Source: M1-B18 sp048264125 (lineage in GTDB: Bacteria > Bacillota > Clostridia > Peptostreptococcales > Natronincolaceae). From it: 64,000 nt of DNA. Positions 25,874-34,852 of this stretch are shown one piece after another (the stretch's first letter is position 1; the number at the start of each line of letters is the position of its first letter). The notes under the pieces are model-generated. The model saw only the letters and a list, made by a program, of their open reading frames with translations. It was not told the origin of the DNA and ran no database searches. The DNA is taken from the NCBI GenBank assembly GCA_048264125.1, contig JBLXDM010000005.1, forward strand, positions 257,509 to 321,508, read 5' to 3'. A program made the translations under genes and the position numbers.

Positions 25874-26854
25874 CTATGTATCACTCTTGTTTTTAGCTTG
25901 AGTATCATTAGAGCAATAGCAACTACCCATAGTAGTTTTACACTTATTTTTTGCTAAGACCACTTCACTCATAATACTTTCTACACTATCAAAGCTCTGA
26001 TCCTTGTTTGTGATCACTGCTACTGACAACGATACAATAGGAAATCTTTGTTTTACTCCCTTTCGATTATTGGTATAGATATAACCCCTTTCTAGATCTT
26101 CTGGATCATAAAAAGAGGTGATCTTAGAATCAAATTCATTAATTATTGCATTGCATATAATCATATATTCATGGTCACTTAAAATAGCTATAAAATCATC
26201 TCCACCAATATGTCCCACAAAGGCGCCTTGTTTGCCGTATTCTTGTAATTTTGAAGTAATTATACTCGCCGTTTCGCGTATTACCTCGTCTCCCTCTTTA
26301 AAACCATATACATCATTGAATGCCTTAAAGTTATCTAAATCAAAGTATAATATTGTATACTGACTATATTTTAGTAGGTCTTTCATTTTCTCCCTTATAA
26401 CAATGTTACCTGGCAGTCCTGTCAACGGACTTTCTAACCTTGCTATCGATATCTGTATTTCAGATATCTTTAATAATAAAGTTTTAATACTTACCACACC
26501 GAAATATTTACCATTGATAGTAACAACAATAAAGTCATACAAATTCTCTTGTTGTCTACTCATTGCTAAATTACTAACCTGTAAAATAGGTGTATAATAA
26601 TCTACCTCTAAGTGATTTTCATCCATCAGTAAGTTGATTGAGCGTTTCATGTACAGATCATACCCATAACGACTTCCCAGCCTTTGATAAAACTGTGTAC
26701 GTGTAATTATGCCTACAGGTCTAAGATCATCATCTACTACTACAATACCTTCTAGCGTATTCTGAGTTTGAAAAACCTCATTTGCATCTTTCCCACTATT
26801 ATCTGGCTTAAGCACATATACCCGCTTAGAAATTTGTCCGATATAATCTTCCAA
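25874..26854 (-). CDS. CBS-domain diguanylate cyclase
   Basis: A 326-residue protein with tandem CBS-like repeats (about residues 5-125, with EGIVVVDDDLRPVGIITRTQ) and a GGDEF domain (about 145-310). The GGDEF begins SPLTGLPGN and has YFDLDNFKAFNDVYGF and the active-site loop HIGGDDFIAIL, so it probably makes cyclic di-GMP. The usual I-site RxxD is not present before the loop. CBS pairs usually sense adenine nucleotides. A TTG at 26854, six bases after GAAGAGGTG, is the best-supported start. The ATG at 26887 lacks a ribosome binding site and would add 11 residues. Confidence 0.85.
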   Translation of the reverse strand: MEDYIGQISKRVYVLKPDNSGKDANEVFQTQNTLEGIVVVDDDLRPVGIITRTQFYQRLGSRYGYDLYMKRSINLLMDENHLEVDYYTPILQVSNLAMSRQQENLYDFIVVTINGKYFGVVSIKTLLLKISEIQISIARLESPLTGLPGNIVIREKMKDLLKYSQYTILYFDLDNFKAFNDVYGFKEGDEVIRETASIITSKLQEYGKQGAFVGHIGGDDFIAILSDHEYMIICNAIINEFDSKITSFYDPEDLERGYIYTNNRKGVKQRFPIVSLSVAVITNKDQSFDSVESIMSEVVLAKNKCKTTMGSCYCSNDTQAKNKSDT

Positions 26855-26967
26855 TAAAATCACCTCTTCTTGAGAAGATACTATCATTATCTATTATTTA
26901 ATCGTGAGAAATGTTAAATTAGAATTAATTTCTATTATTTTTGCGGTTAAATATTTGAATAATAAAA

Positions 26968-27003
26968 GGGTATTATTTCTAAGCTTACTAAGAAATAATA
27001 CCC
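26968..27003. repeat. GGGTATTATTTCT hairpin, perfect copy
   Basis: GGGTATTATTTCT (26968-26980) and AGAAATAATACCC (26991-27003) form a perfect 13-bp stem over a ten-base loop. AAACAGACCAATCC follows, similar to AAATAGACCAATCAC at 37183 and 62035. Confidence 0.85.
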
Positions 27004-27060
27004 AAACAGACCAATCCTTTTGTAATAAATTGGAACATTATTTTTTAAAAGGTTTTTTCT

Positions 27061-27099
27061 TGCACCTAAGCCAACATGAGTTCCCAATGCTACGCCCAG
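27061..27099 (-). pseudogene. Fragment of a DegV-family gene
   Basis: The minus strand reads LGVALGTHVGLGA, which matches the C-terminal block MGVSVGTHVGLGA of the intact DegV gene at 35978-36895. About 25 bases are identical between the two copies. It begins directly after the stop codon of the CD3324-type gene. No other degV sequence is seen here, so this is a relic of a deleted paralogue or a recombination scar. Confidence 0.6.
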
Positions 27100-27357
27100 C
27101 TACTTGTATACAATCTTCCTTACAGTTTCCGGAGAAAGGGCGTATTCCTCCGCTAGGGCCTCAATACTTTCTTTATTAAAGAATCGATATCTGATTTCTT
27201 CATTGCGCTCCTTGTAAAACATCCTTGCCCCGGTGTCCTGCCCCCATTTCTTTCGTTCTATGTTGTTGGGAATATAAAGGGTTTCCCCTGCAGCATATTT
27301 CTGTATTTCCTTTAGCAGCTCATCCGGTAGAATATCTGATGCATTTCGATATTTCAT
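27100..27357 (-). CDS. CD3324-family small DNA-binding protein
   Basis: An 85-residue protein with a C-terminal helix-turn-helix (RYRFFNKESIEALAEEYALS followed by PETVRKIVYK). The N-terminal IPNNIERKKWGQDTGARMFYKERNEEI fits the CD3324/Mor-like family seen in many Clostridia, presumed to be a transcription regulator. The ATG at 27357 lies six bases after GGGGTG; the GTG at 27366 overlaps that site. Its stop is directly followed by the degV fragment. It lies 13 bases after the nucleotidyltransferase-like gene, so the two are surely one operon. Confidence 0.75.
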   Translation of the reverse strand: MKYRNASDILPDELLKEIQKYAAGETLYIPNNIERKKWGQDTGARMFYKERNEEIRYRFFNKESIEALAEEYALSPETVRKIVYK

Positions 27358-27370
27358 TAAATGCACCCCA

Positions 27371-28411
27371 CTATCTATTTTTCGCTAAAAACTGCTCCAG
27401 CGTGTCATATCTATTGATAGCAACATCATGGCCCTCTATTTCAGACAGGATGTAGTTTTCCAACTCCTCTGCCCTTTGCTTAAAGCCATTTAAATCCCTG
27501 ATATCGAAGCCCCCCAGCAAATCCATTTCCATTAGGCCAAACTCCTCCCTCATGATGTTCAGCTCGTGCTGCAAGCTAAGGGCATCAGGGAAGACTCTCT
27601 GATAATCACCAGCATTACAATGATAATAAATTCTGCGCCAGGTCAATGACATTTCTTCATACCATGCTGCCAGTTCTTTATAATTAGGCTGCTTTAACGC
27701 TTCAGCCTTCACTGGCCTTCGCTTGGCAATAAATCCCCGTACTGCACTTATGATATTAAAGCAGAGGGTCTTTAATTCTTCGCTGTCGGTGGCTTTAACA
27801 ATCTCCTCATATAAGTCAATAAAATGCTCCGGTATTTCCTTCATCTGTGCCAGCTCAACCGTCTCTAGGTCAAGCCGCTGCTTAAAATATGTGCCATTAA
27901 TGTAGGCAACTGCAATGGCTAGGTAGCCAGCAATAAAGCCAGCTCCCATCTTTACCTTATAGGGTGATACCTCAAATATCATTGTACGGTATATTTCCAT
28001 GGCGGTATCTAGTTTCAGCAGTGCTTTCTTAAACATGAAATCCTTATCCTTAAGATTTGTCATTAGTCTTTCCCTAAGCTCAATAAAATGCCTTTTATCA
28101 GCCTCGCTGCGACAATACAGAATTTTGGCATCGGCTAAACCAAAGGCGAAATCATCATTGAGTTCCGCCATATTTTCTATACGCTGCCATGATCGGGGAT
28201 ACAGATCATGGCCTACACCATCGATGATAAAGGTCTGTGCCAGTTTATTCCCATTGTCATTGGCTGGGACAAAATAATCAAAGCATTCTCCATGGCAGTC
28301 ATTTTCTAAGGAATGCCCTGAAATCCCTATCAGTAGTGCCACATCATCCTGATATTTCTCTTTTATTTGAGTAATAGCCCAATCCATCAATTCCCTTTGC
28401 ATTGGCTTCAT
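27371..28411 (-). CDS. Nucleotidyltransferase-like protein of unknown function
   Basis: A 346-residue protein without a clear family match. The N-terminal segment LLIGISGHSLENDCHGECFDYFV resembles a nucleotidyltransferase-fold active site (hydrophobic strand, Gly-x-Ser/His, then acidic residues) but differs from the usual GSxxxGxxxxxSDxD. The remainder is mainly helical and could be a HEPN-like or kanamycin-nucleotidyltransferase-like C-terminal bundle; LEQFLAKNR is the end. The ATG at 28411 follows AGAGGTG at six bases and is preferred to the ATG at 28435. The next gene encodes a CD3324-type regulator, 13 bases downstream. Confidence 0.7.
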   Translation of the reverse strand: MKPMQRELMDWAITQIKEKYQDDVALLIGISGHSLENDCHGECFDYFVPANDNGNKLAQTFIIDGVGHDLYPRSWQRIENMAELNDDFAFGLADAKILYCRSEADKRHFIELRERLMTNLKDKDFMFKKALLKLDTAMEIYRTMIFEVSPYKVKMGAGFIAGYLAIAVAYINGTYFKQRLDLETVELAQMKEIPEHFIDLYEEIVKATDSEELKTLCFNIISAVRGFIAKRRPVKAEALKQPNYKELAAWYEEMSLTWRRIYYHCNAGDYQRVFPDALSLQHELNIMREEFGLMEMDLLGGFDIRDLNGFKQRAEELENYILSEIEGHDVAINRYDTLEQFLAKNR

Positions 28412-28750
28412 TATATGCACCTCTTTCAAATTCATGTTAAGGAAGGCCCTTCGCTTACAAGTTAAGTATATGGGAATATAAGGTATAAAAACAATACCGA
28501 GATTAGTTTTAAAAATTTTAGCCTGTTTTTAATGCCATTTATCCTCTTAATCAGACAAAGAGCATTGCCTCAAGGAAGGTTGGCCCCTGCAATGCTCTTT
28601 TTTCTAGACCTTAACGGGTTGATTCAAAGAAGTGTAGTATACAGTTGCCAAGTGTTAATATTATTTCCTGAAGTAGACTACATCAAATCATCTCGTAACT
28701 TGTCTTGGGTTGCTTTGACAAAAATGCGAAAACAACCTATACAATATTGG
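28412..28750. other. Intergenic region with one terminator
   Basis: No gene is supported in these 339 bases. They hold the terminator at 28557-28600 and AT-rich sequence on both sides. Confidence 0.6.
28557..28600. terminator. Terminator after the CSD-STAND gene
   Basis: AAAGAGCATTGC (28557-28568) pairs with GCAATGCTCTTT (28589-28600) over a 20-base loop. It can end the minus-strand gene at 28751. Confidence 0.75.
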
Positions 28751-30955
28751 CTACATATTAGATTCAATTATTTTTTCTAGCCATGTCATAGCACCTCTAA
28801 AGCTATCCATTTCTTCATTGGTAACAGCTTTCGCATGACAATCAGAACGCAGTGCATTAATCACAGTCATATAAGATGTAAACAGCTTTTTGTTGCAAGG
28901 AAATAGGTTTTGAAAATCCGTCCAATTCCGCTCAATAACAAGAGCCATTAAGCTAAAATAAACCTCGCATTTTTTGGGGTTAAAAAGATCATTATAAGTT
29001 AACGACTGATATTTATTCTTAAGACGTGGTTCCATTGCATCTAGAACTATTTGTTTTCCTCTACTCTCTCCTTTTGAGGCTCTCAAATTCAATTTTACTA
29101 TTTTCCTCAGCTCAGGTTCTATAGCATTTCTGCGTTCTGAAATCTCACTCCACTTCTCTTCATTGGTTACGAGTAATTTAGAATACTTGTTTTTATTACA
29201 TAAATACTGCTTAAGCAAATCTATTCTGAAACTATACATATTTTCAACATTTTCAACTATTCCATACCCTACTAAATGAATTGCTAAATGACTATTTTCT
29301 CTTATCTTACTATTGAAAGAGCTGTCTTCCAATGCTAGCATTTTAAGTAATTGGTATTCCTCCGGATAATTAACCAATAGTACATTAAGAATAAGTTCAC
29401 AATATTTATCCGACTGTTGGTCGAATATTGGTTTTACTTGGTCATAAATTGTTTTAGTAACCTTAACAGGTTTTTTTATTTTATTTTCTAAAACAAATTT
29501 ATTAATTTGACTACAAAAATGTCTGATAAGGTATGGATGTCCCCCCATTGATTGAGTTAATATAGCACAAACATAATCATCAAAGAATAAACCCATATAT
29601 CCACCAAGAACATTGACCATCTCTTTAGTTTGCCCCACTGTAAATGGTAAAATATAGCTATCTGTATTTAATTGATTATATAAAGGATTATCATAACTAT
29701 TTATTAATGGTGTTTCAGCACACATCGGATTTGTTCCTGCAATTATATAATGTAACATATTGGGATTACTCTGAAAACAAGAACGAATAATCTGCCATAG
29801 TTTTATAAAATCATTGTCATTTTTCCAGTGTTCTGATAAAGAAACATTAAATGTTATATGTTCAATCTCATCGAATAATAATAGCAATGGAGCAGAAAAC
29901 AGCTTATTAAATGCATTAATATGTCTTGAGAATGAAATTGGAGCCTTCGCTTCCGAATAATCAGCCTCATTAATTTCCAATTCTACGTTATATTTATCAA
30001 TAACTTTTCTAGTTATCTCTAAAAGCACTTCATTCCAACGAAGAAAGTGTATTTGCTGGCAATCTACTAATATCCATGGATTATTGTTTTTGTCAAGAGA
30101 TCTACTAATTGAATTTAATATTGATGTTTTCCCAGTACGTCTTAGACCAAAAACACCAGAGTTTTCATTAGAGGCATTCCTATTAAGTAATGATTGCACC
30201 TGATCCCTTCTGCCAAAAAAATACAAATCCTTTGTAAGTGGTGCTTCAAATGAAAACAAATCTCTTTCATAAAAGTGCTTTATAAATCGACTGTTAATAA
30301 TAGATTGTTCCTTTATGGATAATAATTCAGCGTAAGAAAAGGGTATAATTATTTGCATTTCAGTATCATTTTTGAGTACTGTTGAAAGTTTTCTTTCAAT
30401 GTCTATGTCTTGACTTATAATAATACTACATACTCTATCTAAGCGTAGACTTTGATACTTTGATGTAATTGTATCTATGGCATCTAATGTTCTGGGTTCA
30501 AAGCTAGAAAACGGACTAAAAATTACAATAATTTCTTTATATACATTAAATTGTTCTTGAAATATACTAGTTGGCTTTATCAAAAAATATCTGTATGTGC
30601 TATTGATTCCTAAGTTTATTACTCCACCACCATTTGTTATATAGAAAAATTTAGATAAATTATTGAGAATTCTATTTTCCTGTTCTGAAAAATGGTTACG
30701 GGTAATATTTTTAGCAAAACCAGGATATACTGCATTGGTGCTCTCTTTATATTCTGACTCAGGTATAACTATGTTAGCATTATAACCCTTATCTGAACTT
30801 ATATAATCTATATATACTATATCCTCTACATTTAGTTTATTAAATACATTATGACCAATATCATTAATATGAAAAAAGACATCATTTCCATCTTCTGATA
30901 AAACAAACCCAAAACCCCTGTCACTACTAATATTTTTTACCATACCCTTTATCAT
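28751..30955 (-). CDS. Cold-shock-domain/STAND-like ATPase with C-terminal HEPN-like domain
   Basis: A 734-residue multidomain protein. Residues 1-65 are a cold-shock domain (VKNISSDRGFGFVLSEDG, then DVFFHINDI), which binds single-stranded RNA or DNA. Residues about 85-215 are an unrecognised alpha/beta domain. Residues about 240-600 are an AAA/STAND-type ATPase with FFGRRDQVQSLL, Walker A GLRRTGKT (270-277) and Walker B LLLLFDEIE (about 357-365). The last 120 residues resemble a Swt1-type HEPN domain (IEPELRKIVKLNLR, then INALRSDCHAKAVTNEE with R703 and H707), often an RNase. The arrangement sensor-NTPase-RNase is typical of anti-phage proteins. It stands alone, is AT-rich, and has AGAGGAG before the ATG. 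A defence role is an inference. Confidence 0.75.
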   Translation of the reverse strand: MIKGMVKNISSDRGFGFVLSEDGNDVFFHINDIGHNVFNKLNVEDIVYIDYISSDKGYNANIVIPESEYKESTNAVYPGFAKNITRNHFSEQENRILNNLSKFFYITNGGGVINLGINSTYRYFLIKPTSIFQEQFNVYKEIIVIFSPFSSFEPRTLDAIDTITSKYQSLRLDRVCSIIISQDIDIERKLSTVLKNDTEMQIIIPFSYAELLSIKEQSIINSRFIKHFYERDLFSFEAPLTKDLYFFGRRDQVQSLLNRNASNENSGVFGLRRTGKTSILNSISRSLDKNNNPWILVDCQQIHFLRWNEVLLEITRKVIDKYNVELEINEADYSEAKAPISFSRHINAFNKLFSAPLLLLFDEIEHITFNVSLSEHWKNDNDFIKLWQIIRSCFQSNPNMLHYIIAGTNPMCAETPLINSYDNPLYNQLNTDSYILPFTVGQTKEMVNVLGGYMGLFFDDYVCAILTQSMGGHPYLIRHFCSQINKFVLENKIKKPVKVTKTIYDQVKPIFDQQSDKYCELILNVLLVNYPEEYQLLKMLALEDSSFNSKIRENSHLAIHLVGYGIVENVENMYSFRIDLLKQYLCNKNKYSKLLVTNEEKWSEISERRNAIEPELRKIVKLNLRASKGESRGKQIVLDAMEPRLKNKYQSLTYNDLFNPKKCEVYFSLMALVIERNWTDFQNLFPCNKKLFTSYMTVINALRSDCHAKAVTNEEMDSFRGAMTWLEKIIESNM

Positions 30956-31257
30956 TATTTTTCTCCTCTCACTTATAAATTAAACAGCATGACTGTTACG
31001 ATTAATAATTCCCTATATTACCTGCGCTTGCAGATTTTTCTTTGTTATTCTACAAAACCTTTGCATATTCCTTCCAAAATTTCTTATATTTTTACAATAA
31101 GGTGACGAAACTAATTTCTTGTAAGTCCTCAAAAGTTTTGCTTGTTTAATAACAGCATGACAAAAAGTTCTATCTAAGATGAATATCTCAAAGATAGAAC
31201 TTTTTAGGATGTCTAGCTATAATTAAAACTACAGCTAGACAGAAAATCATTTGATCC
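30956..31257. other. Intergenic region with one terminator
   Basis: No gene is seen in these 302 bases. The terminator at 31162-31205 belongs to nrdG. The rest is AT-rich. Confidence 0.6.
31162..31205. terminator. Terminator after nrdG
   Basis: AAAAAGTTCTATCT (31162-31175) pairs perfectly with AGATAGAACTTTTT (31192-31205), 14 bp with a 16-base loop. It can end nrdG on the minus strand. Confidence 0.85.
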
Positions 31258-31770
31258 CTAATCCCAATCAATCAACACTATATTTTTATTTAGCTGGGTT
31301 TTTTGCACATCAATAATACGTTGATTTTCAGAGCCTCTAAATCTTAGGTTAAGATTTTTCTTTTCAATCTCAAAGGGTCCATCAATTAATATATCCGTAT
31401 GATGAAGCAGCGCCATCCAGCCCTCCATTTTATCAGATTTCTCTACTATATGCTCATAGGTATAGCCTGTATAGGTTATGATATTATGCCCTAGCTTTTT
31501 TAGCGCCATGGCCAGCCTCGAAAGGGCCTCTGCTTGCTCAAAGGGCTCTCCACCGCTTAATGTTACCCCATCTAAAAGCGGGTTCACTCCTACCCTTTGG
31601 ATGATACCTTCAATACTGATTAATTCACCAGCATGGAACGAATGTGTATGCCTATTATGACAGCCCACACAGTTATGCCTACAACCCTGTGTAAAAATTA
31701 CGAATCGAATTCCCGGTCCATCAACAACAGATTCTTCTACTATTCCTGCAACTCTTATCATATGACTCAT
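31258..31770 (-). CDS. nrdG: Anaerobic ribonucleotide reductase activating protein NrdG
   Basis: A 170-residue radical SAM activase that installs the glycyl radical on NrdD. The 4Fe-4S motif is C30, C34 and C37 (CRHNCVGC), and the SAM motif is VTLSGGEPFEQAE. The N-terminal ESVVDGPGIRFVIFTQGC is typical of the family. The ATG at 31770 follows GGGTGAATATA. It lies 29 bases after nrdD, so the two are one operon, and is followed by a terminator. Confidence 0.95.
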   Translation of the reverse strand: MSHMIRVAGIVEESVVDGPGIRFVIFTQGCRHNCVGCHNRHTHSFHAGELISIEGIIQRVGVNPLLDGVTLSGGEPFEQAEALSRLAMALKKLGHNIITYTGYTYEHIVEKSDKMEGWMALLHHTDILIDGPFEIEKKNLNLRFRGSENQRIIDVQKTQLNKNIVLIDWD

Positions 31771-31799
31771 TTATATTCACCCTATATTCAAAATGTCCT

Positions 31800-34121
31800 T
31801 TATCCCCTGTAGCTATGCTTCACTCTATCTCTTTCCTCCGACTTTTTAGCATCGTTAAAACGATCCAGTGTCCCCACTAAGTATCCCGTTATTCTTCTAA
31901 TCCTTTCAAATTTCACGTTGCCCTCTTCTCTGCCACAGTTGGGACAATTACCATTGATTATCCCTGAATATCCGCAAACAGGGTCCCTGTCCACTGGATG
32001 ATTGATAGAGCCATATCCGATGCCTTCTTCCTTCATTACTCTTATAACCTTTTCAAAGGCTTCGGTGTTTTTGGAGGTATCGCCATCAAGCTCAACATAG
32101 GTGATATGACCTGCATTGGTGAGATTATGATACGGCGCTTCTTTTTTTATTTTATCAAATATATTGATTTTATAATAAACAGGTACATGGAAGCTGTTTG
32201 TATAATACTCTTTATCTGTAATACCTTCAATGCTGCCAAATTGCTCTCTGTCTATTTTCACCAGTCTACCAGCTATGCCCTCTGCCGGTGTAGCGATTAA
32301 GGAGTAGTTCATCTGATATGCCCTTGATGCTTCATCCACACGCTTCCTCATATGCTCTATGATGCTAAGGCCAAGCACCTGAGCCTCCTCCGACTCTCCA
32401 TGATGCTTGCCAGTTAAAGCCTTAAGACATTCGGCTAGTCCTATAAAGCCTAAGGTTAAGGTACCGTGCTTTAAAACTTCTCTGATTTCATCCTCCCAAC
32501 CCAGCTTATCAGAATCAATCCAGACCCCTTGTCCCATAAGGAAGGGGAAGTTCTTAACCTTTTTCTGAGCTTGGATATTAAATCTGTCCATAAGCTGACT
32601 TATGATTAAATCCACTTTTTCATCCAGGGCCCTATAAAAGGCTTCTATATTGCCAGCACTATTTAATGCAATTCTTGGCAGGTTTACAGTTGTAAAGCTT
32701 AGGTTTCCTCTTCCATAAACCACCTCTTTTGATGGAGCATATACATTTGCCATCACCCTAGTTCTGCAGCCCATATATGCAATTTCCGTCTCAGGCTTAC
32801 CTTCTTTGTAATACTTCAAATTAAAGGGTGCATCGATAAAGGAGAAGTTAGGAAACAACCTCTTCGCACTGACTCGGCAGGCCAGCTTAAATAAATCATA
32901 ATTTGGGTCTGCTTCATTATAATTTATGCCCTCTTTAACCTTAAATATCTGAATGGGGAATATTGGTGTTTCGCCATTTCCTAAGCCTGCTTCTGTAGCT
33001 AAAAGAAGATTTTTAACAACCATTCTACCCTCTAAGGATACATCTGTTCCATAATTAATAGAGCTAAATGGCACCTGGGCACCCGCTCGGGAATGCATGG
33101 TATTTAAGTTATGAATAAATGCCTCCATCGCCTGATATGTACTTGAGTTAGTCTCATTATAAGCCTTTTGCCTTGCAAATTCCTGAGCCTTCCTTATTCT
33201 TGTCACATCCGTAAAATGCTTCAGCAGGTGTCTTTCTTCGATTTCTATATACTGAGGCGCCATATTTAAATTTGGCTCCAGCTGATATTCGTCGCTTATT
33301 TCCTTTATCACTTGCTTTACTAAAGCTTCAGCCTCTACATGATCAAAAATCAGCTGTATACTATTAACAAGATTTTTAGCATATAGCTTTTTATAGGTCT
33401 TTTTAACCCCCTGCGCAATGCCATAATCAAAGTTTGGAATGCTTTGTCCGCCATGCTGGTCATTTTGATTGGATTGAATAGCGATACAAGCAAGGGCTGA
33501 ATAGCTTTGTATATCATTTGGCTCTCTTAAATAACCATGTCCTGTACTAAAGCCATTTTTAAATAGCTTTTCAATATCGATTTGACAGCAGGTTGTGGTC
33601 AGGGTTAAGAAATCAAGGTCGTGTATATGGATATCACCAGCTTTATGGGCGCTTGAGTATTCTTGCTTTAAAACAAACATGTTATTGAACTGCTTTGCTC
33701 CTTCTGAGCCGTACTTCAGCATTGTTCCCATGGCGGTATTGCCATCGATATTTGCATTTTCACGCTTAACATCATTATCTTCAGCATCCTTAAAGGTTAA
33801 ATCCTCATATATTTTCATAAGACGCGTATTCATTTCTCTCAATCTGGTTCTTTCAGCTCTATATATGATATAGGCCTTAGCAATCTCTGCCTTGCCATTG
33901 TTGATCAGGATCTTCTCGACAACATCTTGTATTTGCTCTACAGATGGGTTGATGCTCTTAATTTCCTTTTCTATGTACGCTACTGCCTCTTCAGCGATTT
34001 GGAAGGCAGCTTCATAATCCGCTATTCCTACGGATTTTGAGGCTTTAAATATCGCATTTGCAATTTTTTCGATATTAAAAGGAACCTCTCTTCCATCTCT
34101 TTTCAAAATTTTAGTAATCAT
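31800..34121 (-). CDS. nrdD: Anaerobic ribonucleoside-triphosphate reductase NrdD
   Basis: The 773-residue class III reductase, which makes deoxynucleotides under anaerobic conditions. An ATP-cone lies at about residues 3-92 (ITKILKRDGREVPFNIEKIA). The catalytic domain has TLTLGFIGLAECLKALTGKH and the zinc site CGYSGIINGNCPNCG near the C-terminus. The glycyl radical is G746 in RRITGYLVGTLDRFND. The length is close to the usual 700-780 residues. The ATG at 34121 follows AAGGGGGA. NrdR boxes and a promoter lie upstream (34192-34242). Confidence 0.97.
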   Translation of the reverse strand: MITKILKRDGREVPFNIEKIANAIFKASKSVGIADYEAAFQIAEEAVAYIEKEIKSINPSVEQIQDVVEKILINNGKAEIAKAYIIYRAERTRLREMNTRLMKIYEDLTFKDAEDNDVKRENANIDGNTAMGTMLKYGSEGAKQFNNMFVLKQEYSSAHKAGDIHIHDLDFLTLTTTCCQIDIEKLFKNGFSTGHGYLREPNDIQSYSALACIAIQSNQNDQHGGQSIPNFDYGIAQGVKKTYKKLYAKNLVNSIQLIFDHVEAEALVKQVIKEISDEYQLEPNLNMAPQYIEIEERHLLKHFTDVTRIRKAQEFARQKAYNETNSSTYQAMEAFIHNLNTMHSRAGAQVPFSSINYGTDVSLEGRMVVKNLLLATEAGLGNGETPIFPIQIFKVKEGINYNEADPNYDLFKLACRVSAKRLFPNFSFIDAPFNLKYYKEGKPETEIAYMGCRTRVMANVYAPSKEVVYGRGNLSFTTVNLPRIALNSAGNIEAFYRALDEKVDLIISQLMDRFNIQAQKKVKNFPFLMGQGVWIDSDKLGWEDEIREVLKHGTLTLGFIGLAECLKALTGKHHGESEEAQVLGLSIIEHMRKRVDEASRAYQMNYSLIATPAEGIAGRLVKIDREQFGSIEGITDKEYYTNSFHVPVYYKINIFDKIKKEAPYHNLTNAGHITYVELDGDTSKNTEAFEKVIRVMKEEGIGYGSINHPVDRDPVCGYSGIINGNCPNCGREEGNVKFERIRRITGYLVGTLDRFNDAKKSEERDRVKHSYRG

Positions 34122-34191
34122 TATTGTAAAATCCCCCTTATGTATAAAAATTAATGCAATTCATAATTTTAAAACAAATCATCAGCGCCAA

Positions 34192-34242
34192 CCACCATAT
34201 CTTGCATATACAAATGTTATCACTCACTACATTTTGTGTCAA
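34192..34242 (-). promoter_or_regulatory. nrdD promoter with paired NrdR boxes
   Basis: On the minus strand TTGACA (34242-34237) and TAACAT (34219-34214) are separated by 17 bases. ACACAAAATGTAGTGA (34239-34224) and ATGCAAGATATGGTGG (34207-34192) resemble the NrdR consensus (acaCwAtATaTwGtgt) and are 32 bases apart centre to centre, three helical turns. NrdR represses ribonucleotide reductase genes when ATP/dATP is plentiful. The second box is weaker. Confidence 0.6.
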
Positions 34243-34277
34243 TCCATTATTTCAATTCATTAACTGCCAAGCAAAAA

Positions 34278-34309
34278 GCCCAGGGGATATAATTTAATCT
34301 CTCCCAGGC
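34278..34309 (-). terminator. Terminator after the cupin gene
   Basis: On the minus strand GCCTGGGAGAG pairs imperfectly with TCCCCTGGGC, followed by TTTTTGC (34277 downwards). It can end the gene at 34358. Confidence 0.55.
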
Positions 34310-34357
34310 ATTTATCCTACTGCATACATAGCTAAACTGCGGTGTTTTATCACGCTT

Positions 34358-34852
34358 TTAAGTCAGCTTATGAATCACCTGCTGATGTTGAGGGTAATTT
34401 CCCATCATTTCATCCCTTGAAAATAACTCAAAGTCTCTAAAATCAAATCCTGGAGATACCATACAACCAACCAAAGCATGCCCTTCATTGTTCATGGCAG
34501 AGCCAAAAATATAGTCCTTTGGCACTAAAACCTGAGGCTTCTCTCCTTTTTCGATATTGAGCCCAAGCTGCTCAGTATATAGCTCACCTTCTGGACTAAT
34601 CATGTAGATGGTTAGGGGCGAGCCTGAGTGATAGTACCACATTTCGTCAGATTTTAGCCTGTGAAATTTAGAAATTTCTCCATCCCGCAGTAAAAAATAG
34701 ATGCTGGTCCAAAGGATTCGTTTGCCTTCAAAGCTGACGGTTAAGTCCTTTGAAGTTATATTTTCTTCCGAAGTATAAACCTCTTTATAAAACCCACCTT
34801 CTGGATGCGGTATCATGTTCAAGCTTTTAATAAAATAATCAGCTGAATGCAT
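34358..34852 (-). CDS. Cupin-fold protein (DUF985/Cupin_5 family)
   Basis: A 164-residue cupin-fold protein. Motifs of the family include MIPHPEGGFYKEVYTS near the start, SIYFLLRDGEISKFHRLKSDEMWYYHSG in the middle and VGCMVSPGFDFRDFEL near the end. The His residues of KFHRL and WYYHSG and the Glu before WYYH could form the cupin metal site. The substrate is unknown. The ATG at 34852 lies eight bases after AGAGGAGC, better than the ATG at 34906. It stands alone between nrdD and an XRE/membrane pair. Confidence 0.85.
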   Translation of the reverse strand: MHSADYFIKSLNMIPHPEGGFYKEVYTSEENITSKDLTVSFEGKRILWTSIYFLLRDGEISKFHRLKSDEMWYYHSGSPLTIYMISPEGELYTEQLGLNIEKGEKPQVLVPKDYIFGSAMNNEGHALVGCMVSPGFDFRDFELFSRDEMMGNYPQHQQVIHKLT

